DNA from: Euphorbia lathyris
Taxonomy: Eukaryota; Streptophyta; Magnoliopsida; Malpighiales; Euphorbiaceae
Reading direction: 5' to 3'
DNA: 64,000 bases
Assembly (NCBI RefSeq): GCF_963576675.1
Contig: NC_088915.1
Coordinates: 86,871,501 to 86,935,500, forward strand
Made by a program: the position numbers and the translations under genes. The notes under the pieces were generated by a model. The model was not told where the DNA came from. It saw only the letters and a list, made by a program, of their open reading frames with translations, and ran no database searches. Below, one piece after another: positions 33,039 through 42,159 of this stretch. Numbering within the stretch: position 1 is the first letter of the stretch; the number at the start of each line of letters is the position of its first letter.

Positions 33039-35092
33039 TTAAGTTGGCTTGTAATATTTAGTAGGTACAAAGGGCATTTTCGTCACAATTCCATCGTAGC
33101 CCTTACCGCGTACCAAAAGTTTCACTTTAGTCCCTGCTTTGTGTAATCCAGATTTCACATACCCCATAGAAATATTCTTCTTCAAGCAAGGACTAAATCC
33201 TCCACTTGTAATTTCCCCAATATTTGCCCCTTTATCATCCTGAATCTCGCTGTGGGATCTCGGAGGCGGTCCGGTTGAGGTGAATCCGACACGACGGATT
33301 TTCGGACCCTCTGCGAGTTGTTTGAGAATTACCTCTGCCCCAAGAAACCCGCCTTCTGCTCTCCTTCTCTTCCCGATTGCCCATGTTAACCCTGCCTCGA
33401 CAGGCGTAGTGTGCTGCTCCATGTCGTTACCGTATAAACATAAGCCAGCTTCGAGCCTGAGACTGTCACGTGCACCTAACCCGGTCAGCCTAACTTTTCC
33501 TTCGGACTTTTCTAAGATCGCCTTGGCGAGATCCACTGCATTCTCCGAAGGGACTGAGATTTCGAAGCCGTCTTCACCCGTGTACCTGAAACTCCCAAAT
33601 CGGCAGAAGCTCATGGACATGGAAACGTTATTTCTAAAAGAATAGCTAGGGAACGGTAATGGAAACGGAAATATACTAATGTAGGCACGAAAATGATACT
33701 AAAATATACCCTGTCCTAGTGAGAAAGCATGCTGATCCGTTGATGTCGATCATACGAAAATCCCCGAAGTATATCTTGCTCAAATCTTCTTTCGTCAGAT
33801 GTTGAAGAACCGGGGCAGCAAGAGGACCCTGTGATAGAAAAATCGGGAAAATCCGCTGTGAATGCCAATGACAAGAGATATCTGGCAACATTAAAGATGC
33901 GATACACGAGGAATAAACGAAACAGGTTCAGGAACAATCATCAAATCTTTAACAAGCATAAAATGAGTCGTGAAAAAACCGAAACAACGCGATAAATATG
34001 AAGAATCACAAGGCTGCCGTGTTCATCACTATAGCTATGTGATAGGGCTTAATTATATCGACAAAGGAGTCAAAATCAAATCTTTAACTAGCGTAAATGA
34101 GAGTCGTGAAAAAACCGAAACAACTCGATAAATACGAAGCATCACAAGGCTTCCATGTTCATCACTTTAGCTATCTGATAGGGCGTAATTATATAGACAA
34201 CAGAGTCAAAATCAAATCTTTAGCGAGCATCAAAGAGAGTCGTGAAAAAACCGAAACAACTCTGATAAATATGAAGAGTCACAAGGCTGCCATGTTCATC
34301 AGTATAGCTATGTTATACGGCTTAATTATATCAACGAAGGAGTCAAAATCAAATCTTTAACAAGCATAAAAAAAGTCATGAAAAACCCGAAAAAACTCGA
34401 TAAATATGAAGAATCACAAGGCTGCCGTGTTCATCACTATAGCTATTTGATAGGGCTTACTTATATCAACATACAAGCATAAAAGAGAGTCATGAAAAAA
34501 CCGAAACAACTCAATAAATATGAAGAATTACCTGAAGGGCGAGGAGAGATCTCTCATCGTGGATATGCCACGAGACATCTCCGCCTTTTGCCTTGAATGA
34601 CTTCATATGCTCCTCAATGTGAGCCAGATCCTTATCCCTACATCCTGCATTCACAACCAAGTATATATGATGATCACCGACCTTGGTGATCACGGAATCA
34701 TCAATTGCCCCTCCCTTCTCGTTGGTAAACACCGTTAGAGTCCCAGTTCCGTGTGGAAGCGCAGCAACATCGGCTATAACGAGCTTCTCGAGGAAAGGAA
34801 CAGCATCTTTGCCATTGAGGCTCAATCCACACATATGGGCGACATCGAAGAGGCTACCGTTTTGCCTACAGTTTATCGTAGAGTCCATGATGGAGTCCTT
34901 ATACTGAATCGGCATGCTCCATCCAGCAAACGGCACCATTTTCCCGCCGTTGGCAACATGGAAGTCATAAAGAGCAGTCTTTTTTAGTTCAGCTTCTGAG
35001 GCGAAGTATCGACGACCCACAGCCTTTTTGTCCGCCTGAGCAAGACGTCGAGTGATTGATTGGCCAAGTTGCCATAGGCCGCCTCCTCTCAT
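33039..35092 (-). CDS. GDCST: aminomethyltransferase, mitochondrial (glycine decarboxylase T-protein)
   Basis: Three coding exons: 35092-34532 (187 codons), 33828-33710 and 33585-33039, with GT-AG introns; 1227 nt, 408 residues, the usual length for plant T-proteins. The protein takes the aminomethyl group left on H-protein lipoamide after glycine decarboxylation, releases ammonia and forms 5,10-methylene-tetrahydrofolate in the mitochondrial matrix; in leaves this is the photorespiratory step. Evidence: [19 protein letters not shown] is a typical Arg-rich mitochondrial presequence; then [75 protein letters not shown] across the exon 2-3 junction, [25 protein letters not shown] and [17 protein letters not shown] at the C-terminus. 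The start is the only ATG in frame before the presequence. A tandem repeat fills intron 1. Upstream, a TATA-bearing segment near 38.4 kb may be its promoter (see findings). Confidence 0.95.
33940..34530. repeat. 136-bp tandem repeat in intron 1 of GDCST
   Basis: GTCGTGAAAAAACCGAAACAACTCGATAAAT-type starts occur at 33967, 34103, 34239, 34375 and 34489 (spacing 136, 136, 136, 114). Each unit carries CACAAGGCTGCCRTGTTCATCA and GTCAAAATCAAATCTTTAAC. It lies within the first coding intron and ends beside the 5' splice site. Confidence 0.9.
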
Positions 35093-35159
35093 TTTCTACG
35101 ACGAAATAACCATAGAAAATCTTAGAATGCAACTTATATTAGAAGTTTCGGGAGGCCCG

Positions 35160-35325
35160 TTATAATACAAACAAGCTATTTTGCACGGAAATGGACATGG
35201 GAAACGTTATTTCTAAAACAAAACATTCATAAAATAGCCTTGAAACGACAAAGGGAAAGGACACGGACATGGAAACAAAATGCAGAAACGCTACTAAAGA
35301 GGAGTATCCGTGCAACACTGGTGGA
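35160..35325. mobile_element. short foldback repeat of the 'tgttgcacggac' family
   Basis: TTTGCACGGAAATGGACATGG at one side and AGTATCCGTGCAACAC at the other, with GAAACGTTATTTCTAAAACA and GCTACTAAAGAGGAG inside. Two tandem copies of the same family sit inverted at 50145-50515, and a piece at 33615-33680. Confidence 0.5.
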
Positions 35326-35488
35326 ATCAAAAATCAAAAGATAAGACGTGCAATCGCAAGAACAAGAGATCTACATGGTTTGGCTAATTACGCCTACAAC
35401 CAAAGGCGAAGAGAAACACATAATTCATTAGTAATTGACAAGTTGATACAACACCTAACTCTCTAATTTTCAAATTCCATCAGACCTA

Positions 35489-35660
35489 GAGACGGATCTA
35501 GGGGGTCGAAAGGGAGTTGAGCACACACTGGTCGTCGGAAAACTCCATTGAACCTGTGTACGGAACTTCAATTTTTCAGGGTAAAGATACCTAAAATAAT
35601 TCGATTAAGCAACCATAGTTTTTGAAGGACCCCTATCAATGAATCTTGGATCCGTCACTA
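35489..35660. mobile_element. small TIR element
   Basis: GAGACGGATCTAGG and CTTGGATCCGTCAC are inverted ends, each bounded by TA, as in Tc1/Mariner-type insertions. About 170 bp, non-coding. Confidence 0.5.
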
Positions 35661-35846
35661 TTTAGACACGATTATTACCCAAACACTCATACACATACAT
35701 ATTTCAAGAGCACAAGCTTCAAAACTCTCAGAGAAAGTTTCCGATTCATATTTTAATTACCGAAACAAAACTCAATAGAATTCTAGACATATCTTAACAT
35801 ACATTCAAATGACATTGTTTATAGCAAAAGGAACTAATAAAAAGGC

Positions 35847-37075
35847 CTAAATACATCTGTTGCCCTGTACTTGGTCCATAACTTCAACGGTCCCTCTGCA
35901 ACTTTCAAAAGTTCCAAATGAACTCATTCTTGTCCAATTGAATTCAATAACCCTCGAGAACCGGGTTAGTCAAACCAATGGAGTTATTGAATGCAATCAG
36001 ACAAGAAACTTCAACTGTCCCTCTGAAACTTTCAAAAGTTCCAAATGACCTGATTCTTGTCCAATTGCATTCAATAACCCTCGAGAACCGGGTTAGTCAA
36101 ACCAATGGAGTTATTGAATGCAATCAGACAAGAAACTTCAACTGTCCCTCTGAAACTTTCAAAAGTTCCAAATGACCTGATTCTTGTCCAATTGCATTCA
36201 ATAACCCTCGAGAACCGGGTTAGTCAAACCAATGGAGTTATTGAATGCAATCAGACAAGAAACTTCAACTGTCCCTCTGAAACTTTTAAAAGTTCCAAAT
36301 GACTTCATTCTTGTCCAATTGCATTCAATAACCCCCGAGAACCGAGATAGTCAAACCAAGAGAGTTATTAAATGCAATTAGACAAGAAACTTCAACTGTC
36401 CCTCTGAAACTTTCAAAAGTTCCAAATAACCTCATTCTTGTCCAATTGCATTCAATAACCCTTGAGAACCCAGATATTCAAACCAAGGGAGTTATTGAAT
36501 GCAATTACACAAGAAACTTCAACTGTCCCTCTGAAACTTTTAAAAGTTCCAAATGATCTCATCCTTGTCCAATTGCATTCAATAACCCTCGAGAACCAAG
36601 ATAGTCAAACCAAGGTAGTTATTGAATGCAATTAGACAAGAAACTTCAACTGTCCCTCTGAAACTTTTAAAAGTTCCAAATGACCTCATTCTTGTCCAAT
36701 TGCATTCAGTAACCCTTGAGAACCGAGATAGTCAAACCAAGGTAGTTATTGAATGCAATTAGACAAGAAACTTCAACTGTCCCTCTGAAACTTTCAAAAG
36801 TTCCAAATGACCTCATTCTTGTCCAATTGCATTCAATAACCTCGAGAACTTTCAAAAGTTCTAAATGACCTCAACTAAGGAGTTATTGAATGCAATTAGA
36901 CAAGAAACTTCAACTATCCCTCTGAAACTTTTAAAAGTTCCAAATGACCTCATCCTTGTCCAATTAAATTCAATAACCCTCGAGAACCGAGATAGTCAAA
37001 TCAACGGAGTTATCGAATGCAATTAGACAACAATACGGGTAATTTGGAACTTTTGAAAGTTCATTGAGCCTGATG
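35847..37075. repeat. 127-bp minisatellite, 9 units, hairpin-forming
   Basis: The phrase ACTTCAACTGTCCCTCTGAAAC recurs at about 35880, 36007, 36134, 36261, 36388, 36514, 36641, 36767 and 36907. Every unit contains TTGTCCAATTGCATTCAATAAC and, about 35 bp on, GTTATTGAATGCAAT(C/T)AGACAA, which pair as a 22-23-bp stem with one or two mismatches. The outer edges (GGCCTAAATACATCTGTTGCC on the left, GGAACTTTTGAAAGTTCATTGAGCC on the right) look like the arms of one MITE, so the array is an expanded MITE interior. The 62-65-residue frames in it are by-products. Confidence 0.93.
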
Positions 37076-37149
37076 AAAACTAGTAGCTAGCAGAAATGTT
37101 GATGAAATTGGAACTTTTTACATTTCATATGTTCCAAAATTTGCTGCAA

Positions 37150-38345
37150 AAATTTGATATTCTAACAAGCAACAATCTAATTAAGTTCCCAAACATGTGA
37201 AAAGATGAAGCTGTGGCTAGATTCAATTCAACCACTGTAAACTGATAAAATGCCATGGCAGCCACATCAGGCCTTTTCAACAGAAATGCAGCTAATTGTA
37301 TTGATTCAATCTCAGAAACCAGAAAAAGTAACACAACACAACACAACAACTTAACCCTAATTGAAAATTCAAACAGAAAATGTGAATTCGGAAACGAAAA
37401 CCCAATCAAGATCTCATTTTCAATGCTCAGATCAGACAATCAAAACAGAATCTGATTGAAACAAGACTCAAACTTTGCAACATAATTGTGTATTGACGGA
37501 AAAACCCATAAACCAAAAATTTGGTATTCTAACAAGCAACAATCTAATTTAGTTCCCAAACATGTAAAAAGATGGGGTAAAGTAAATTACACCCATGGAC
37601 ACTGAACTTTACTGATTTTCACGGTATGACCACTAAACTTTAAAATGTAACATAAAAGTCATTCAACCACACAGTTTCTAACGTTGTGGCTACTAAACTT
37701 CAATTAACGCCTCAAAATAACAGTTGAACTCCTCAAAATGAAATGGTTCACATTTTTTATTTTCCAAAACAACAATTTCTCGAGTTTTCTATCTCTAAAA
37801 ATTCACTTTCTCTCTACTAACCAAACAACACATAAATAACCTCAAAATGAAAACGAAAAAGTTGAATAACTAAAGTCGCTTAGAATATCCTTAATTCTTA
37901 ATATTTAAAATTTCTATTTTGAGGCGTTAATTGAAGTTTAGTTGTCATAATGTTAGAAACTCTATAAAGTGTGATTTTTATGTTAAAGTTTTGAAGTTTA
38001 ATGGTAATACTGTGAAAATGAGTTAAAGTTCAATAGCCATTGATGTAATTTACCCTAAAAATATGAACCTCTGGCTAGATTCAATCCAACCACTGTAAAA
38101 TGAGGAAATGCCATGGCAGCCACATCAGGCCTTTTCAACAGAAATGCAGCTATTCAATCTCAGAAACCAGAAGAAGTAACACAACAACTTAACCCCAATT
38201 GAAAATTGAATCAGAAAATGTGAATTCGGAAAAGAAAACCCAATCAAGATCTCATTTTCAATGCTCAGATCAGACAATCAAAACAGAATCTGATTGAAAC
38301 AATATTGAAACTTTGGAAGACGAATAACCCATAACCCAAAAAGAG
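37150..38345. repeat. tandem duplication of about 380 bp, second copy split by a MITE
   Basis: Copy A begins at about 37155 (CAACAAGCAACAATCTAATT) and copy B at about 37536. Both contain GCTAGATTCAAT(T/C)CAACCACTG, ATGCCATGGCAGCCACATCAGGCC, TTTTCAACAGAAATGCAGCT and AATGCTCAGATCAGACAATC. Copy B is interrupted at 37575-38056. Short frames in either copy are not conserved between them, so I do not call a gene. Confidence 0.85.
37575..38056. mobile_element. long-TIR MITE, MULE-like
   Basis: Ends GGGTAAAGTAAATTACACCCATGG and CATTGATGTAATTTACCCT with long inverted arms (GAACTTTACTGATTTTCAC; CCACTAAACTTTAAAATG and inverses). Flanks AAAAAGATG (37566-37574) and AAAAATATG (38057-38065). Copy A of the surrounding duplication reads GTGAAAAGATGAAGCTGTGGC, i.e. 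the empty site. Confidence 0.85.
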
Positions 38346-38366
38346 GGGAAAAGTGGAGAAACTTAC

Positions 38367-38475
38367 AGTGGTGATAGTGTGTGGTTCAATAGAGAGCAAA
38401 TCTGAGGAGAGAGAAGCAGAACATCCCTGCACTAATCTAGATATGGGGGAAATAAAGGCTCAACCTTTTATATGT
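38367..38475 (-). promoter_or_regulatory. candidate promoter and leader exon, minus strand
   Basis: On the minus strand CATATAAAAGG (TATA box, 38473-38463) is followed 30 bp later by a pyrimidine-rich leader (GTTCTGCTTCTCTCTCCTCAG) that ends at CCACT|GTAAGT, a good 5' splice site at 38366. No ATG-led frame follows. It faces GDCST, whose ATG is 3.3 kb away and has a usable acceptor (TTATTTCGTCGTAG) just before it. A leader intron joining the two is possible but unproven. Confidence 0.35.
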
Positions 38476-38814
38476 GTAGGGTATTATTATAGTGATTTTA
38501 ATATAAAATATTTGGTGGGTAATGTAAGGAGGTGGGTGGAGGGAGGTTTTATCTGTGCCAAATCAAGAAAGAAACAGCCAATTTCAACCCCATCTGAAGT
38601 GAGTGGTTTTAAGACTTTGTTGTGGGTCTAGTTTAGAACGGAGTGAAGATGAAGAGTGTATGGTGAATAGCAGTGGAAGTGGGAACAGGGGATTTTGAGA
38701 TGTTAAGATGTGGAGTTAAAAGAAAGGAAGAAAAGGAAAAAGGATAGTTGGTGAGATTTGAGAAAGATTCTACCAAGTGCAATTATAATAAATTAGGGTG
38801 AGTGGGGATGTAAA

Positions 38815-39815
38815 TGAGTAGAGCGATTCAGGGGTTCGGATCGAGTCATGAACAGTTCAGTGTTCGGTTCGATTTATAAATTAGCCAAACTTAAACACGA
38901 TAAAATTTGGCTCGAAAGCTCACGAACTGGACTCATGAACAATTTATAAATTCATGAACACGCTCGTGAGCAAATTTAATTCAATTATTCTTTTAATAAG
39001 CGATAAGGTGCAAAAATACTCTTAACGTTGACAATAATGAGCAATTTTACCTCTAACGCTCGCAGTCAATACCAAGTTTACTTTTAAAATTGGTAAGTTG
39101 AGTCAATTTCAGATATGATTATAAAAAATACAGATGTTTTGCTACTTATTATGCAGCAGTTACATATCGGTTAGTTCTAAAAAAATTCACATTTTTGTGA
39201 TTTAGTAATAGAATTATAGATCAATATTTTTAAATTCGATAAATATTTAAATTTTTCCGTTTACTCGTACAAAATACAGTATAATTTTTTATTTTTTTAT
39301 TTTATTTTTTTCACGTCTATTCATGTGTTTGTGATCTGTTAATAATGAGTAATAAAATGGCGCATATGATAAAATTTGTGACTGAGAAGACAGTTTGATG
39401 AATTATTTCTCAAATTAACTCAATTGTTCTAGGCTACCAATATTAAGGGTAAAATTGCGTCAATTTAAACGTTAGGGGTACAATTGTGCCTACCTGTTAA
39501 TGTTAGAGGTATTTTTACATATTATCCCTTTTAATAATAATAATTTTGGGAAAATATAAAACAATGTAATTCTTTTTGTAGATTTCAAAACTACGTAGAC
39601 TTGTGCTAAAGAAATTGCAAATTAATATTTTAATTAGTAAAAATAATTAATTGGTTGTTCACAAGCGAAGTTCATGAACTGAATTAACGAGCTGCTCGCG
39701 AACAGCTCGTGAGAAGCGCACGAACAAAATGTTGAGTTTGAGTTCGTCAATTTTCTAACAAGTCAATCATAAACAGGTCAAAATGTAGATCGGTTCGACT
39801 CAATTACCGTCCTAA
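38815..39815. mobile_element. 'gagcggctc' family repeat, split by a MITE
   Basis: 38815-38999 (GTAAATGAGTAGAGCGATTC, GAAAGCTCACGAACTGG) and 39538-39815 (GAACAGCTCGTGAG, GGTTCGACTCAATTACCG) belong together; the MITE at 39000-39528 has inserted between them with a perfect duplication. Confidence 0.6.
39000..39528. mobile_element. long-TIR MITE, MULE-like
   Basis: GATAAGGTGCAAAAATACTC and GAGGTATTTTTACATATTATCC are inverted ends, continuing as CGTTGACAATAATGAGCAATTTTACC and its inverse. TTTTAATAA at 38991-38999 and 39529-39537 is a perfect 9-bp duplication. Confidence 0.85.
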
Positions 39816-40037
39816 AAAGTGAGCATGGATTTTACTTTACGACTTAAAACACATCTAGAACAACATCATACTAATATACTTTAATAACTTTGGCTTCATT
39901 TCTTATGTGATATTGAGTTTATTTTTGTCTAGCATCATCCACTCTAACACGGTTGTTATACGTCTATCAACTTCCCCTTAGTTCATCACGATTGTAATAA
40001 CATAATCTAATATTATATTGATATTATATTATATGTT

Positions 40038-40139
40038 TTAATTTAAATTGCATATATTGGATCTCACAGTTTTAAATTAATAGCAATCAGCTTGATATTA
40101 ATTTAAAACTGTGAGATCCAATATGTACAATTTAAATTA
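40038..40139. repeat. near-perfect inverted repeat, 44-bp arms
   Basis: Arms 40038-40082 and 40096-40139 share ATTGGATCTCACAGTTTTAA and AATTTAAATT, around a 13-base loop (GCAATCAGCTTGA). Only a few mismatches, next to ATATATTGG/CCAATATGT. It lies about 100 bp upstream of the leader exon of the DUF3531 gene. Confidence 0.85.
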
Positions 40140-40199
40140 ATTTAGGCGGGATCGTGCCATAACTTAAAAATCAAGGGAAAATTATATAGAAAGATAGAA

Positions 40200-40444
40200 A
40201 GAAAACACGACATCGTTTCAAAAACAGTAAACGACGCCGTTCATGATGGCGCGGAAATCATCTAGCTGTGAACCAGGTTTCGACACAAAATGCGAAAATG
40301 ACAAAGCTTTCATCATCTCCCTTAACCCCAAAATCTCTGGTTAAAATTGGTTGCTTCATTTACTACTCCGAAGATTCTTTTGCTTCCACGCCTCTCTTTC
40401 TCTCTCCTCTCCCCTTTGATGGTCTCCTCCAAATCCTAAATAAG
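40200..40444 (+). promoter_or_regulatory. probable 5' leader exon of the DUF3531 gene, with uORFs
   Basis: Sequence of higher GC than its flanks ending CTAAATAAG|GTAATT, a good 5' splice site at 40445; the acceptor would be TTCTTTTGAAG at 42137. It contains two upstream frames: ATG 40243 to TAA 40347 (34 codons), and ATG 40298, which runs through the splice and stops at 42189-42191, overlapping the main ATG in another frame. The left limit is an estimate. Confidence 0.5.
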
Positions 40445-40854
40445 GTAATTTCTTCTCTGTTCTATTTAATTTTACTTCCACAACCTAATTAGATTATCAA
40501 TTTCTAAATTTTACTTCTCTGCTAATGGTTTAAGAACATGATTTGATTTAGAGGTATGCTTAGCATCCTATTTAGTTTGATTATGGTAATTAGAATAGGA
40601 ATTAAAAACTTTTCTGGAGTTAAAATACTCTTTCTCATTAGGTTTGTTTGCTTGTCTATTTAAAGTTTTGGAGTTTGTACTCTTAGGAGAGATGCATATG
40701 TGTGAGCTTGAGATTGTGCTCTTATGAGAGATGCATATTTGAGCTTCAGCTTGTGCTCTTAGGAGATATGCATATGTCTAACTGGTCATGTTAAGCGGGT
40801 TTTCTATGTAAATTGTGTTGTCGTGTTACATATTAACAGCAGCGATCCAATTTC

Positions 40855-41365
40855 CAGTGGAACATGTTAAGCCGAGCTTTGGCCTGTTCACGCTCAGTTC
40901 GGCAAAAAATGGACCAGATCAAGCTCAACTTCCTGTTCAAGCTCAATTTATTAAGAAAATTATGTGATTGTGAGTTGCTCGCAAACAATTGGTTTATTTG
41001 TTCAAGAGCTTTGCCTTGCAAGCACCTCATAATTATGTTCATGAACTTTAGTCTCGAGTAACTCATTAATTATGTTCGTAAGCTACATAGTTTGAAACCT
41101 ACAAAACTAAATTTTCACACAAAACCACGTACTTCTAAATTTCCTCATTCATAGAAATACTATTATTTCAAAAAATCGAAGAGCTTGCTCGCGAACCTAT
41201 TCATGAACATTATAATCGAATTTGTTCACGGACCTATAATCGAGCCTGCTCAAGCTCAACTAGTTTTGTTTACGAATCGAGCCTCATAATCGTGCTAAAA
41301 CTCGGCTCATTTATAAATCAAGCCAAACACCTTCGAACTTTTATCATGAGCGGCTCAACTCATGT
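40855..41365. mobile_element. 'gagccgagctttggcc' family repeat in the leader intron
   Basis: GTTAAGCCGAGCTTTGGCCTG to CGGCTCAACTCATGTACAACAC, with GTTCATGAACATTATAATCGA and TTTATAAATCAAGCCAAACAC inside; same family as 31676, 38815 and 41455. No coding. Confidence 0.55.
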
Positions 41366-41560
41366 ACAACACTAATTTTTGGTAAAACTTAGTATCCCAA
41401 TCATCAACAATCATGGAATTATGTTATATGGATTTGCAAAATTAATGATAGAAATAGAGCTGTAATCAAGCCGAGCCGAGCTTTAGCCTGAGCTTAATAT
41501 CCTGTTGCAAGCATGTTCCATTAATTCTGCCCATGAACTGCGCTCACAAACAACTCATTG

Positions 41561-41577
41561 ATTATGTCCATTTGAAA
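41561..41577. repeat. SINE target duplication, left copy
   Basis: ATTATGTCCATTTGAAA is repeated at 41781-41797. Confidence 0.9.
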
Positions 41578-41780
41578 AAAAAAAAAAAAAAAGGGCGGCC
41601 CGGTCGCATTACGCGTCCCCGCTGAGCGAGGGTCCGGGGAGGGGTCCCACCACAAGGGTGTATTGGGGGCAAGCCTTCCCTTGCCAATTTAATTGGCAAG
41701 AGGCCGCTCCTAAGACTCGAACCCGTGACCTCTGGTCACACGGCGACAACGTTTTACTGTTGCGCCAAGGCTCGCCCTCT
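41578..41780 (-). mobile_element. Au-type SINE
   Basis: Minus strand reads AGAGGGCGAGCCTTGGCGCAAC (box A region), GGTTCGAGTC (box B), CCTCTTGCCAAT, ACACCCTTGTGGTGGGACCC, CGGACCCTCGCTCAGCGGGG and a T/A-tail of about 18. Flanked by a 17-bp perfect duplication. It sits in the leader intron of the DUF3531 gene, antisense to it. Confidence 0.92.
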
Positions 41781-42159
41781 ATTATGTCCATTTGAAATTT
41801 CTTTAAAATTACATAGTTTTGAAACGTAAAAACTAAAGTTTACACAAAACTACGTTGTTTTATATTTCTCCCTTTATAGAATTATTATTATAAAAAAAAA
41901 TAGTTGAACTAAGTTTGCTCACGAGTGTGTTCATGAGAGCTTTTTCATGAACCTATAACCGAGCCTGCCCGCGAGCTTTCGAGCCAAATTTCACTGTGCT
42001 CAAGCTCAGCTCGTTTATAAATTGAGCCGAATGCCGAGCCACTCACTCATTTACAGCCCTAAATAGGAAATGTTTTCATTTGTTTACTTTGATTTTGTAA
42101 TTTGTGTAAAAATATTTTTGTTCTTCTTCTTTTGAAGGTGATGATATCATGGTTCAACC

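Larger units (their letters stand above)
41455..42060. mobile_element. same-family repeat carrying an Au SINE
   Basis: GAGCTGTAATCAAGCCGAGCC at the left and GAGCCACTCACTCATTTACAGCCCT at the right are inverted ends. AAATA lies outside both, a doubtful short duplication. The SINE at 41578-41780 has inserted into it. Confidence 0.6.

Noticed and set aside
33280..33645. 121-residue plus-strand frame
   Set aside because: Antisense to GDCST exon 3, which is strongly supported.
35860..36302. Three similar 62-65-residue frames
   Set aside because: They are the 127-bp minisatellite unit read in one frame; not coding.
35847..37075. CRISPR-like regular array
   Set aside because: Units are 127-bp near-identical tandem repeats without unique spacers, in plant nuclear DNA.
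37125..37439. 104-residue minus-strand frame with MAFYQFTVVELNLA
   Set aside because: Starts with TTG, and the frame is not kept in the duplicate copy at 38.1 kb.
38353..38631. 92-residue plus-strand frame
   Set aside because: Starts with GTG and overlaps what looks like a minus-strand promoter; no domain.
41609..41791. 60-residue frames over the SINEs (also 44048-44230 and part of 11524-11934)
   Set aside because: These read through tRNA-derived SINE sequence; repeated because the SINE is repeated.
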